DNA of 64,000 bases from JBFXAM01 sp050184295 (lineage in GTDB: Bacteria; Planctomycetota; Phycisphaerae; UBA1845; Fen-1342): assembly GCA_050184295.1 (NCBI GenBank), contig JBFXAM010000006.1, positions 15,960-79,959 on the forward strand, read 5' to 3'. The position numbers and the translations under genes are program-made. Positions 34,404 to 43,779 of this stretch are shown piece by piece; the stretch's first letter is position 1, and every line of letters begins with the position of its first letter. A model generated the notes under the pieces. The model was given only the letters and a program-made list of their open reading frames with translations, was not told where the DNA came from and ran no database searches.

Positions 34404-35807
34404 ATGGCCGAACTGCTCTTCCACGGCGCCGCCGGCGAAGTCACCGGCTCCATGCACATGGTCCGCGTCGACGATCGCTGGGTCGCGCTCGACTGCGGGC
34501 TCTTCCAGGGCCGCCGCGCGGAATCCGAGGAAAAGAACCGCGCGTGGCCGATGCCGCCGAAGGACATCAGCGCCGTCGTGCTGTCGCACGCGCACATCGA
34601 CCACAGCGGCCGGCTTCCCAAACTCGTCAAGGACGGATTCGACGGACCGATCTTCTGCACCGCGGCCACGCGCGACCTGTGCGCCGTGATGCTGCCCGAC
34701 TCCGCACACATTCAAGAGGAAGATGTTTTCTACGTAAACAAGAAACGCGCCCGGCGCGGGCTCGACCCCATCGAGCCGCTGTACTCCTACGACGACGCGT
34801 TGGCGGCGGTGCGGCTCGCCCAGACCGTCTCCTATGAGCGCTGGTTCCAAGTCGTGCCGGGCCTGCTCGCGCGGTTCGTCGAGGCCGGGCACATGCTGGG
34901 CTCCGCCGGCGTGCAGCTCGAATTCGCCCGCCGAAACGGCCGCACGCTGTCGCTCTTCTTCACGGCCGATGTCGGCCGACGCAACGCCCCGATCCTGCGC
35001 GACCCGGTCGCGATCCCGCCCGCCGACGTCATCATCTGCGAGAGCACCTACGGCGCCCGCGTCCATGAAACCGTCGCCGACGCCCGCGACCGCCTGCGCG
35101 ACGCGGTCAAGAAAACGTGGGCCCGCGGCGGCAAGGTGATCATGCCCGCATTCTCGGTCGGGCGCACCCAGACGATCGTCTATTACCTGCATCAACTCAT
35201 GTACGAAGGCGATCTGCCGCGCTACCCCGTCTTCGTCGACAGCCCGCTCGCCGTCGATGCGACCGAGGTCTTTCGCATGCACCCCGAGTGTTACGACCGC
35301 GAGGCGCGCGAGTTCCAGTCGCGCACCGGCGACATGCTCGGGCACGGGTGCTGCGTCTACATCCGCGACGTCGAGGACAGCAAGCGCCTGCACGAACGGC
35401 GCGAGCCGTGCGTGATCGTCTCCGCCAGCGGCATGTGCGAGGCCGGCCGCATCCGTCACCATCTCAAGAACAACGTCGAGAACCCCCGCAACACCGTGCT
35501 CATTTGCGGCTTTCAGGCCGAGGGCACGCTCGGCCGCCGGCTGGTGGAGGACGCGAAGGAAATCACGCTCTTTCACGAGCCGTACCGCGTGAAGGCGGAC
35601 GTCACGCAGATTCACGGCTTCTCCGGCCACGCCGACCAGCGCGAGCTGCGCGCGATGCTGAAGCCGCACGTCGACGATCAACGTCGCATCTTCCTGGTCC
35701 ACGGCGAAGTGGAGCAGGCCGAGGCGCTCGCGATCGCCTTGCGCGAAGACGGTTTTGCGCACATCACGATCGCCAAGCGCGACAAGCGCGTCGCACTCGT
35801 CGACTGA
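34404..35807 (+). CDS. Metallo-beta-lactamase/beta-CASP family RNase (CPSF-like)
   Basis: 467 aa. The N-terminal metallo-beta-lactamase fold has the dinuclear zinc motif SHAHIDHSG (His62, His64, Asp66, His67), then AGHMLGSAGVQLEF and FTADVGR for the later ligands. The beta-CASP insert spans residues about 210-370 (IMPAFSVGRTQTIVYYL, SASGMCEAGRIRHHL), and the C-terminal RMMBL segment holds HGFSGHADQRELRA and VHGEVEQAEAL. This architecture is that of bacterial/archaeal RNA-processing nucleases related to CPSF-73 and Ysh1-type enzymes. It is cytosolic and all key residues are present. It stands alone between trpB and an S9 peptidase gene. Confidence 0.92.
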   Translation: MAELLFHGAAGEVTGSMHMVRVDDRWVALDCGLFQGRRAESEEKNRAWPMPPKDISAVVLSHAHIDHSGRLPKLVKDGFDGPIFCTAATRDLCAVMLPDSAHIQEEDVFYVNKKRARRGLDPIEPLYSYDDALAAVRLAQTVSYERWFQVVPGLLARFVEAGHMLGSAGVQLEFARRNGRTLSLFFTADVGRRNAPILRDPVAIPPADVIICESTYGARVHETVADARDRLRDAVKKTWARGGKVIMPAFSVGRTQTIVYYLHQLMYEGDLPRYPVFVDSPLAVDATEVFRMHPECYDREAREFQSRTGDMLGHGCCVYIRDVEDSKRLHERREPCVIVSASGMCEAGRIRHHLKNNVENPRNTVLICGFQAEGTLGRRLVEDAKEITLFHEPYRVKADVTQIHGFSGHADQRELRAMLKPHVDDQRRIFLVHGEVEQAEALAIALREDGFAHITIAKRDKRVALVD

Positions 35808-35856
35808 TTGTCCGGAAGGGCTTATCCCGACGTTCGCCGCGCGACGCGCGCCCGAC

Positions 35857-35862
35857 TATGAT
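35857..35862 (+). promoter_or_regulatory. Candidate -10 box for the S9 peptidase gene
   Basis: TATGAT, 30 nt before the ATG at 35893; AAGGA serves as ribosome site. Confidence 0.4.
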
Positions 35863-35892
35863 TCCGGCTCGGCCTGAATCAAGGATTCGTAC

Positions 35893-37893
35893 ATGCCAGA
35901 CCTGCGTCCGGTCGCGCTCGACGACCTCTTCCGCCTGAATGTCGTCGGCCGCGTCGCCATCTCGCCCGACGGCGGGTGCGTCGTATTCGAGCAGAAGCGC
36001 TACGATCTCGCCGCGAACAAGAACACTTGTCAACTGATGGCCGTCGACGTCGACACGGGCCGCGTCCGCGAACTCACCGGCGGCGGCCAGAAGGACACCC
36101 GCCCACGCTGGTCGCGCGACGGCACCCACCTCGCGTTCATCTCCGACCGCGAAAAGGCCGCGTGTCTCTACGTCCTGCCGATGGACGGCGGCGAGCCCAA
36201 GCGCGTCACAGACCGCGACGGCAACGTGCAGGAATTCGACTGGTCGCCCGACGGTCGCCGCCTCGTCTACACCTATCAGCCCATGAGCGAGCGCGAGAAG
36301 CTGGAGCGCGACGGCAAGCACGACGAGCTGAAGAAAAAGCCGCAGTTCAAGCACATCACGCGCCTGTTTCACAAGCTCGACGGCGCCGGCTGGTGGAACG
36401 GACAGTATACGCACGTGCACATCGTGAACCGCGACGGCACGAAGCCGCGCCCGCTCACCGACGGCGACTTCGACGACCGCGAGCCGCGCTTCAGCCCCGA
36501 CGGGAAGTGGATCTCGTTCGTGGCGAATCGGCGCGCCGACCCCGATCGCGACCCCGATCACGCCGACGTGTTCGTGATCCGCCCTGCCGGCGGCCGGCCG
36601 CGCAACATCACAAACATGAGCGGCCCCAAGAGCGGTCACGCGTGGTCGCCGGACGGCAAGTCCATCGCGTTCGTCGGTTGCCCCGGCCCATCCAGCCAGA
36701 CGCACAAGCATCTCGAACGCGTGTGGATCGTCCCGTCCCGCGGCGGCGCGGCGCGCGTCGCGACCCCGGACGTTCGCAATGACTGTCGCAACACCACGCT
36801 CAGCGACACGGCCAGCGCCGCGTTCGAAACGACGCCCGTGATCTGGTCGCGCGACGGGAACCGCATCTTCTTTCTCATCAGCGAGCGCGGCGCGACGCGG
36901 CTCTACAGCCGATCGCTCGAACCCGCCGAGCTGCGTTGCGAATTCGCCGAGGATGTCAACGTCATGTTCGTGGATGCCGCGGCGCGCACCGGCCGGCTCG
37001 CGATGTCCATGGGAACCGCGACCAGCCCCGGTGACGTCTACATCCACGACGCGGAATCGCCGGACGCCGCACGCACCGTCGCCGAGCTGAACAAGACGGT
37101 CCTCAGCGAGCTGGACATCCGCACACCGGAGTCGATCGAAGTCGACTCCGACGGCGTGGCGATCCAGGCGTGGGTGCTCAAGCCGCCGGACTTCAATCCG
37201 CGCCGAAAATACCCCGCAATACTTGAAATCCACGGCGGCCCCACGGCGCAGTACGGATACGGCTTCTTCCACGAATTGCAGTGGCTCGCCGCCGGCGGCT
37301 ACATCGTCGTCTATTCGAATCCGCGCGGCAGCACCGGATATGGGCTGAAGTTCCGCAACTGCATCCACGCCGACTGGGGCAAGCTCGATTACCAGGACGT
37401 GATGCGCGTCGCGGACTGGATGTTCAAGCAGCCGTTCGTCGATTCGAAACGCATCGGCGTGACCGGCGGATCCTACGGCGGATACATGACGAACTGGCTC
37501 ATTGGCCACACGAGTCGCTTTCGCGCCGCGGTCTCACAGCGGGCGCTCACCTCGTTCGAGTCGATGTTCGGCACGAGCGACTACGGCTATGAAATGGCGA
37601 ACACCTGGCGGTGTGCGCCGTGGCAGCCGCCGCGAAAACTCCGTGAACAATCGCCGCTCCGCTTCGTTCGACACGTCCGCACACCGCTGCTGATCGAACA
37701 CGAGGAGGAGGATCTGCGCTGTCCGATCGAGCAAGCGGAACAGTACTTCATCGCGCTCAAGATGCTCGGCCGCGACGTCGAGATGGTCCGCTTCGAGGGC
37801 GAGTCGCACGGCCTGTCGCGAACCGGCCGCCCGCAGAACCGCGCCGAGCGTCTGCGGCGGATCAAGGATTGGTTTGATCGGAAGATGAAGTGA
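35893..37893 (+). CDS. S9 family (prolyl oligopeptidase / acylaminoacyl) serine peptidase
   Basis: 666 aa, no signal peptide. The N-terminal seven-bladed propeller carries WD40-like TolB/DPP repeats (RWSRDGTHLAFISD, FDWSPDGRRLVYTY, RFSPDGKWISFVAN, HAWSPDGKSIAFVG). The C-terminal alpha/beta hydrolase has nucleophile Ser527 in GGSYGGYMTNW, Asp607 in HEEEDLRCP and His639 in GESHGLSR. The oxyanion region is ILEIHGGPTAQYGY and NPRGSTGYG. Such enzymes cleave short peptides after proline or remove N-acyl residues. The triad is complete. It is convergent with the DUF1501 gene after a 225-nt spacer that holds a tandem repeat. Confidence 0.93.
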   Translation: MPDLRPVALDDLFRLNVVGRVAISPDGGCVVFEQKRYDLAANKNTCQLMAVDVDTGRVRELTGGGQKDTRPRWSRDGTHLAFISDREKAACLYVLPMDGGEPKRVTDRDGNVQEFDWSPDGRRLVYTYQPMSEREKLERDGKHDELKKKPQFKHITRLFHKLDGAGWWNGQYTHVHIVNRDGTKPRPLTDGDFDDREPRFSPDGKWISFVANRRADPDRDPDHADVFVIRPAGGRPRNITNMSGPKSGHAWSPDGKSIAFVGCPGPSSQTHKHLERVWIVPSRGGAARVATPDVRNDCRNTTLSDTASAAFETTPVIWSRDGNRIFFLISERGATRLYSRSLEPAELRCEFAEDVNVMFVDAAARTGRLAMSMGTATSPGDVYIHDAESPDAARTVAELNKTVLSELDIRTPESIEVDSDGVAIQAWVLKPPDFNPRRKYPAILEIHGGPTAQYGYGFFHELQWLAAGGYIVVYSNPRGSTGYGLKFRNCIHADWGKLDYQDVMRVADWMFKQPFVDSKRIGVTGGSYGGYMTNWLIGHTSRFRAAVSQRALTSFESMFGTSDYGYEMANTWRCAPWQPPRKLREQSPLRFVRHVRTPLLIEHEEEDLRCPIEQAEQYFIALKMLGRDVEMVRFEGESHGLSRTGRPQNRAERLRRIKDWFDRKMK

Positions 37894-38047
37894 GTTCACG
37901 ACCGCCGCCGCGGGCAACGCAGTCACCCGCGAGCGGATCATCGGAGCGGCCGGCGCAAGCCGGCAACTTGCCGCGCGCCCCGGGGGCCCTTGGCCGCCTG
38001 CGGCAAACCACACGTCCACATCCCAACGAATCGCGGGCTCGCGACTG

Positions 38048-38095
38048 CGGCGCCGATCGAACGCGGCGCCGATCCAACGCGGCGCCGATCAATGG
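38048..38095. repeat. Three 16-bp tandem repeats
   Basis: Unit cggcgccgatcgaacg (second copy has c for g at position 11; third diverges in the last bases). It lies between convergent genes. The unit contains the 6-bp palindrome ggcgcc. Confidence 0.6.
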
Positions 38096-38118
38096 TGGCC
38101 TGCGCAATCGAGCGCGGC

Positions 38119-39417
38119 TCAACTCGTCCGGAGCACATTCAGCGGCTGGAACCCCTTGCCGAGCACCTTGTCCGGCGGCACGTCGAGCCACTGGCGCAGT
38201 ACGGTTGAGTACACGCGACGGAAATCACAGCCGAATTGCAGGTCGCCGCGGTGTAGGTTCGTGAGGCTCGGGTGCTTTTCGTGCACACCGGGCCGCACTT
38301 TCGAGCCGAACAGGAACAGCGGCGCGGCCTCGCCGTGGTCTGTTCCGCCGCTCGCGTTTTCCTGAACGCGACGACCAAACTCGGAGAACGAGAGGATGAG
38401 CACACGGTCGAGCAGCTTGGCGTCGTCGAGCGTTTCGATGAACTGCGAGACGCCGTCACCGAATTCAGTCAGCAACTGTCGGTGCCGGCCTTCCTGACCG
38501 GTGTGGGTGTCGAATCCGCCCATGGAGACGTAGTAGACGCGCGTCGGCAGGTCGGCGGCGATCATCCTTGCCACGAGTTCCAACTGCCGTGCCAGCCCGC
38601 CGCCGCGCCGCCCACGGGGGCGGCCGGCGGTGCTCTTGAGTTCGCGGCCGCCGGCTTCGCGGATCTCGGTGGCGCCGACCTGGGCGTCGAGCGCGGCGCG
38701 CTGGAGATACTGCGCGAGTTCGCCGCCGGTCTTCGGCCAGTCGCCGCTGCGGTTGTTCAGCTTGAGAAACGTCTCCTCGGCGAGCGCATCGCGCCGCCCG
38801 CCCTGCCAGGCGAGCGCGTTGGGATCGTCGAACGAGAGCGGCATGAACTTGTCGCCTTGCATCGCGAGCGGCATCTCCTGCATCAGCGCGACGCCTTGGA
38901 TCGACTCGACGCCGCCGGCAGGGTCGCTGCCCGCGCAGCAGTTGTCGAAGTAGCGGCCGAGCCAGCCTTCGTGCGTGCGCAGGTCGGGATCGGCGGTGTG
39001 CCAGATGTCCATGCTGGTGAAGTGGCTGCGGTTCGGGTTCGGATAGCCGACGCCCTGGACGACGGCCATGCGCCCCGCGTCGTAGAGCTCCTTGAGCGCG
39101 GTCGCCGCCGGGTGCAGCCCGACGCCGCCGGTCAGCTTCAGCACCTGCTTTTGCTGAATCGCGATTCGCGGCCGGGCCTTGAAATAGGCGTCCATCTCGT
39201 AAGGCACGACGGTGTTGAGTCCGTCGTTGCCGCCGGCAAGCTGGATCACGACGAGGATCCGTTCGGCGCTGCCGCGCTTGCCCTTCTTCGGCTCCGGGCC
39301 CGCCAGCGCCCGGGCCGTGTGGCCGAGGAAGATCGGCAGCGTGCCCGCGGTGCTCAGAAAAGTGAGGCTGCCGGCGAGGAACTCGCGCCGCGACGTGAAC
39401 AGCGGTCGATCGAACAT
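38119..39417 (-). CDS. DUF1501 family protein with Tat-type signal
   Basis: 432 aa. The N-terminus carries a twin-arginine motif SRREFLAGSLTF followed by a hydrophobic stretch, so it is probably exported by Tat. DUF1501 hallmarks: VIQLAGGNDGLNTVVPY, a conserved Gly/His-rich centre, DTHTGQEGRHRQLLTEFG, SEFGRRVQENAS and TDHGEAAPLFLFG near the end. The fold is sulfatase/alkaline-phosphatase-like. Members occur with DUF1800, as here, where the DUF1800 gene is upstream by 71 nt on the same strand, so the two are likely one operon. ATG 39417 has GGGAG about 7 nt upstream. The role is not established. Confidence 0.92.
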   Translation of the reverse strand: MFDRPLFTSRREFLAGSLTFLSTAGTLPIFLGHTARALAGPEPKKGKRGSAERILVVIQLAGGNDGLNTVVPYEMDAYFKARPRIAIQQKQVLKLTGGVGLHPAATALKELYDAGRMAVVQGVGYPNPNRSHFTSMDIWHTADPDLRTHEGWLGRYFDNCCAGSDPAGGVESIQGVALMQEMPLAMQGDKFMPLSFDDPNALAWQGGRRDALAEETFLKLNNRSGDWPKTGGELAQYLQRAALDAQVGATEIREAGGRELKSTAGRPRGRRGGGLARQLELVARMIAADLPTRVYYVSMGGFDTHTGQEGRHRQLLTEFGDGVSQFIETLDDAKLLDRVLILSFSEFGRRVQENASGGTDHGEAAPLFLFGSKVRPGVHEKHPSLTNLHRGDLQFGCDFRRVYSTVLRQWLDVPPDKVLGKGFQPLNVLRTS

Positions 39418-39488
39418 GCTGCGACTCCCGTATGCGGCGCGCGGGCATCGCGCCCGTCCCGCCGCGGCGCCGACCCGGATCGGTGCGA

Positions 39489-41264
39489 CTAGTTCATCTG
39501 GTATTCCGGCGTACTGCAAATCAGGTGCACGAGCGTTCGGAGGCGATCGCCGGCATCGGCGTCCTCGAGCCGGAACGCGCCGTCTTCGCCGCGCAGATAC
39601 GCGATCAACTGCTCGCGCTTCTCGGCTGCGAGCGGTGTTGCGAGCAGGTGCTGCGTGTAGTGATCGACGACTTCCTCGGCCGTCTCGAACGCGTATCGAC
39701 GGAGCGTGGCGACGGCATCGTACTTCGGCTGCTTGTCACCGCCGATCCGCGTCCGGCCCCCCGCGGTGCTCATCATGCCGGCGGGCTTTTCCTCGCCGTC
39801 GAGCGCCTCGTCGTTGCTCGCTTTCGCCATCATGCGCCGCGCGGCCCGAGCCCCGGCCCCATCGCCTTGCCCGTGAATCAGCCGCCCGACATAGTTGTAG
39901 CGGGCGTGCAGCGTCGCCGTGTTGATCCACTTCGCCCCGCCGTCCCAGCCCTTCACGTTGGGCGGCTGCATCAGCTCCTGACCCATGCCGGCCATGGCGC
40001 GCTCGGCGCTGAACAGGTCCGCGATCGGCAGGCCCAGTTGCCGCGCCGTGCCCACCACGACCTCCGTCGGACACTTCACCAGCGCCCCCCGCGACGCCTC
40101 CGAGTAGAACGCCTGGCTTTTGAAAAGCGTCTCGAAGACCGGCTTCAGCTCGTACTTGTTCTTGCGAATCTCCACGGCCAACGCGTTCACCAGCGCCCGG
40201 TCCGGCTCCGGCCGCACGAAGAACTCGAGGATCGTGCGCGCCAGAAACTGCGAACACTGCGGGCGGTCGAGGATGATGTCGATGATGTCGCCGCCGTCCC
40301 ACGGCCCCGTCTTGCCGAGAAAGGTCTTGGGCCCGGTGTCGTGGTCGCGGCGACGGAACTGGAACCCCTCGTCGTTGTAAGCCCAACCCGTAAACGCGCG
40401 GGCCGCGGCCTTGATGTCCGATTCGCTGTAGTTGCCGACCCCCAGCGTGAACAGCTCCAGCAGCTCGCGCGCGAAGTTCTCGTTCGGTTGTTTCTTGACG
40501 TTCTTGGCGCCGTCGAGGTACACGAGCATCGCCCGGTCGCGGCTGATCTGCATCAGCAGGTCGCGGAAGTTCCCGGCCGCGTAACGGCGCAGCAGCTCGT
40601 TCTGGTCCTTCATGAAAATCGCGTTGCGCACCTCGCGCGCCCCGCTCGTGAAGTGCCCGTGCCAGAAGAGCGTCAGCTTCTCCTCGAACGGGCGCGGCGA
40701 ATGGATCATGCGATCGAGCCACCACAGCCGCGTTTCCTCGTGCGCGCGGCGCTCGGCCATCTGTCGCTCGGCGATCAGCTTGCGGCGCTCTTCGTCGCCG
40801 GCGGCGCGCAGAATCGCGCGATTGTATGGCTCGCGGACCAGCTCCGGGATGAACGCCGCGGGCGTGTCGTATTCCGTTTTCTGGTAGTTCACCAGCGATT
40901 CGACCGCGCCCGACAGCCCCAGCGCGACCAGCCGGTCGACCTCCTCCGGCGTTCCGCCGAACCCCGCACGCCGCAACAGATGCGCCGCGGCCGCGTGATC
41001 CCAGTATTTCTCGTCAAGCGGACGGAGCGCGCTGGCCGCGGTCTTCGAACGCGCCGTCCGCCGCGGCTGCCTCGCGTCGCTGTCCGACAACGGCTTTTCG
41101 GCGCCAGCTGGTTCGTCCGCGGTTTGCGGTGGGTTATCCAGGCCGGGATCCGTGGGTGCGGCGGGTGGCGGATCGTCGGCCCATGCGGGGGAGAGCGTCG
41201 GCACGCCGAACGCCAGCGCGAGACCCGCGAGCCAACCCCCGATAATCCAGCGGTGAGCGTGCAT
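39489..41264 (-). CDS. DUF1800 family protein
   Basis: 591 aa. Signal peptide near residues 5-28 (GGWLAGLALAFGVPTLSPAWA), then a linker rich in Pro and Asp. Core features: AAAHLLRRAGFGGTPEEVDRLVALGL, KLTLFWHGHFTS, NEQNFARELLELFTLGVG-like ENFARELLELFTLG, AARAFTGW, and a C-terminal GWDGGAKWINTATL followed by a helical tail. DUF1800 proteins are large, helical, exported, and typically paired with DUF1501, as here. The function is unknown; the pair is common in Planctomycetota. ATG 41264 has GGGAG upstream. It is divergent to the phytase-like dockerin gene. Confidence 0.92.
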   Translation of the reverse strand: MHAHRWIIGGWLAGLALAFGVPTLSPAWADDPPPAAPTDPGLDNPPQTADEPAGAEKPLSDSDARQPRRTARSKTAASALRPLDEKYWDHAAAAHLLRRAGFGGTPEEVDRLVALGLSGAVESLVNYQKTEYDTPAAFIPELVREPYNRAILRAAGDEERRKLIAERQMAERRAHEETRLWWLDRMIHSPRPFEEKLTLFWHGHFTSGAREVRNAIFMKDQNELLRRYAAGNFRDLLMQISRDRAMLVYLDGAKNVKKQPNENFARELLELFTLGVGNYSESDIKAAARAFTGWAYNDEGFQFRRRDHDTGPKTFLGKTGPWDGGDIIDIILDRPQCSQFLARTILEFFVRPEPDRALVNALAVEIRKNKYELKPVFETLFKSQAFYSEASRGALVKCPTEVVVGTARQLGLPIADLFSAERAMAGMGQELMQPPNVKGWDGGAKWINTATLHARYNYVGRLIHGQGDGAGARAARRMMAKASNDEALDGEEKPAGMMSTAGGRTRIGGDKQPKYDAVATLRRYAFETAEEVVDHYTQHLLATPLAAEKREQLIAYLRGEDGAFRLEDADAGDRLRTLVHLICSTPEYQMN

Positions 41265-41444
41265 GGGATGCTCCCAACGACAATCCCGAGCGCGACTTTG
41301 CGCTACCCTCTTACCGCTAAACGCGGTCGCGATGACACTATTGCCGACCGAGATGCGATCGGCGTTTCCGCGATTTCGGAAGAGTTCGGTCGCGACCTGA
41401 CCTTATTCTACACTCTTGGGACGCCCACGCGCCGGGAGAGTTCT

Positions 41445-42677
41445 GTGCCGATCCGCCCACGCCGCCGATTCCACGCGTCGATCGCTCTCGCGGTTGCCGG
41501 CGGCGCCGCGTTCGCCGCCGCGACCCTCCACGCCGATCCACTTGCGATCACGCCGCGCGGCAGCGTAAGTTTCGGCACAACCGCGATTGATCAGTTCGGG
41601 CAGGCCTTCACGGTCACAGGCGTCAGCGGCATCACCTGGCTCGGCGCCGATCGCTATGTCGCGGTCATGGACAACTCGGACAAGCTCATCTTTCTGACGA
41701 TCGCGCTGGCCGCCGACGGCACGATCACCAGCGCAATCGTCACGCATGGCCTGCGCCTGCCGCAGGCACACGACTACGAGGGAATCGCGTTCACCGACGC
41801 AACCCGCGACAGCGTATTCGTCTCCGACGAGGACACGCCCGCGATCCGCGAGTTTCGTCTCAGCGACGCCGCGCTGCTGCAAACCATCCTGCCGCCCGCG
41901 ATCTACCAGCAGCGGCGCTCGAATCGGGGGCTTGAATCGCTCGCGCGACAGGCCAGCGGCGTCGCATTATGGACCGCGAACGAGGAAGCCCTGAGCGTCG
42001 ACGGTCCGCTCGCCAGTCCGAACAACGGCACGGTCGTGCGCCTCCAGCAATTCGCGCTGGCCGGCGACGTGGCGACCGCCGCCGCGCAGTACGCGTACGC
42101 GGTCGAGCCGATGCACGGCGGGGCGATCACCAACGGCCGCAGCGGACTGTCCGAGCTGGTCGCGCTGCCTGACGGGCGGCTGGTGGCGTTGGAGCGCTCG
42201 CTCGCGTTCAATCTGGTGAGCCCGTTCCAAAGCCGGCTCTACGAGCTCGATCTCGCCGGCGCCACGGACGTGTCCGCGATTCCGTCGCTCGACGGCGCAG
42301 CCTACGCCCCCGCCGCCAAACGCCTCCTCTGGTCCGGCAATCTCACCAATCTCGAAGGCCTTACGCTCGGGCCGCGCCGCACCGGCGACAGCCGCGCACT
42401 CGTCGGAATCGTCGACGACGGCGACGCGCTCAGCGTCAAGCTCGTCGCCGCGTTCCAGTTGCATGGACTGAATCCCCTCGGCGACCTGAACTGCGACGGC
42501 GTCGTCAACAACTTCGACATCGACCCGTTCGTGCTCGCCGTCGCCGATCCCGCGGCCTATCACGCGGCGTTCCCGAACTGCGACATGCACGCCGCCGACG
42601 CGAACCGCAGCGGCGCCGTCGACAACTTCGACATTGACGCGTTCGTCGACTGCCTGCTGATGAGCGGCTGTCCGTGA
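41445..42677 (+). CDS. Secreted phytase-like beta-propeller esterase with dockerin-like C-terminus
   Basis: 410 aa from GTG 41445, which has GGGAG 6-7 nt upstream; a large frame extending upstream is antisense to DUF1800. Signal peptide: ASIALAVAGGAAFAAATLHA. The body resembles esterase-like phytase (PF13449-type) domains: VTGVSGITWLGADRYVAVMD, DYEGIAFTDATRDSVFVSDE, NRGLESLA, GRSGLSELVALPDGRLVALE, TNLEGLTLGPR. The end has two dockerin-like loops (DLNCDGVVNNFDIDPFV, DANRSGAVDNFDIDAFV); the second has Ser-Gly for Asp-Gly. It would act outside the cell on a phosphoester or similar substrate. Confidence 0.85.
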   Translation: MPIRPRRRFHASIALAVAGGAAFAAATLHADPLAITPRGSVSFGTTAIDQFGQAFTVTGVSGITWLGADRYVAVMDNSDKLIFLTIALAADGTITSAIVTHGLRLPQAHDYEGIAFTDATRDSVFVSDEDTPAIREFRLSDAALLQTILPPAIYQQRRSNRGLESLARQASGVALWTANEEALSVDGPLASPNNGTVVRLQQFALAGDVATAAAQYAYAVEPMHGGAITNGRSGLSELVALPDGRLVALERSLAFNLVSPFQSRLYELDLAGATDVSAIPSLDGAAYAPAAKRLLWSGNLTNLEGLTLGPRRTGDSRALVGIVDDGDALSVKLVAAFQLHGLNPLGDLNCDGVVNNFDIDPFVLAVADPAAYHAAFPNCDMHAADANRSGAVDNFDIDAFVDCLLMSGCP

Positions 42678-42892
42678 GCGCGACCCACGCCGGCGCGCAC
42701 GACACCACCCGGCACGTTCGTCGGGCGAACACGTTTCCTCGTTCGGCGTCGCCGATCGGAACCCGTCGCGCCAAGCGGCGCGCCCGGCCGCGCGCCCGGC
42801 GCACCGGGGTCCGGACGCTCATCGGCACGCGGCGCGCGCGATGCGCCGCACGTTGAAACCAGAATTGTCCGTCGCGCGCCGCGAAAGCGACC

Positions 42893-42898
42893 TATGAT
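42893..42898 (+). promoter_or_regulatory. Candidate -10 box for the Lon-N-domain gene
   Basis: TATGAT, 73 nt before the ATG at 42972. No good -35 hexamer. Confidence 0.35.
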
Positions 42899-42971
42899 GA
42901 GAAATCACCGGTGACGTGCGTCGCGTCGGCCGACTCCAGGAACCCGCCGAAGCCAGGATCGCGCTCCAGCC

Positions 42972-43655
42972 ATGTCGGTCGACCCGTCCGAAGTGTCGCT
43001 GCCCGACCGCATGCCGGTCTTCCCGTTGCCCAATATGGTGCTCTTTCCCGGCGCCTTTGTGCCGTTGCACATCTTCGAGCCGCGCTATCGTCGAATGGCC
43101 TGCGACGCGCTATCCGCCGGCGGCTGCCTGGCGCTGGCGCTGCTCAAGCCCGGCTTTGAGCCGCTCTATTACACGCGCCGCGCTCCGATCCACGCCGTCG
43201 CAGGCGTCGGCCGCATCGTCGCGCATGAGCGCCTTGCCGAAGGAAAGTTCAACCTCCTCGTGAACGGTGTCGCGCGTGGCCGGCTCATCGAGCACGAGTG
43301 CGACCGTCCGTATCGTGTCGCGCGCGTCGAGCCGCTCACGGACGAGCCACCGCTCGACGACCTCGTCGCGCGCCGCCTCCGCCGCGACCTCAAGCGAACG
43401 CTCGACGGCGCCGCCGCGCCGCTCGAACTGCGCGAATACTGGTGCGAGCTGCTGCGCAGCGAACGCGAACTGCCGGAGATCGTCGACCTGTGCGCCCACG
43501 CGTTGCCGATCGACGGCGAACTGCGGCAACTGCTCCTCGCCGACGTCAACGCCGCAACCCGGGCCGCGTTGTTCATGGACTACGTGCGGACCTTCTCCGA
43601 CGTCTATCGCCGCCACCGCCGCATCGATCCGGAACCCAGCGCCACCGTGAACTGA
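42972..43655 (+). CDS. Lon N-terminal substrate-binding domain protein
   Basis: 227 aa, a stand-alone LON_substr_bdg domain without ATPase or protease. Family signature: PVFPLPNMVLFPGAFVPLHIFEPRYRRM at the start, then GRIVAHERLAEGKFNLLVNGVARGRL and the helical C-terminal part (LPEIVDLCAHALPIDGELRQLLLADVN). Such proteins occur in many bacteria and may bind unfolded protein or act in cell envelope or stress processes; no enzymatic activity is expected. A DinB gene follows 124 nt downstream on the same strand. Confidence 0.9.
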   Translation: MSVDPSEVSLPDRMPVFPLPNMVLFPGAFVPLHIFEPRYRRMACDALSAGGCLALALLKPGFEPLYYTRRAPIHAVAGVGRIVAHERLAEGKFNLLVNGVARGRLIEHECDRPYRVARVEPLTDEPPLDDLVARRLRRDLKRTLDGAAAPLELREYWCELLRSERELPEIVDLCAHALPIDGELRQLLLADVNAATRAALFMDYVRTFSDVYRRHRRIDPEPSATVN

Positions 43656-43779
43656 ACCCCGCGGATTGCGCGATGCCGCGCCCCGGGTCAGCACGCGCTG
43701 CGCGCCTCGCGCGCGGCCGCGACTTGGCGCACCCGAGCGCTTCGGCGATGCTTCGCCCTGCTGCGCCCTAGGAGCCCGC

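Noticed and set aside
39432..41400. Very long open frame on the plus strand (would give over 1000 aa when joined to the phytase-like gene)
   Set aside because: It is antisense to DUF1800, has Arg/Gln/His-rich composition with no motif, and the GTG at 41445 has a ribosome site and signal peptide.
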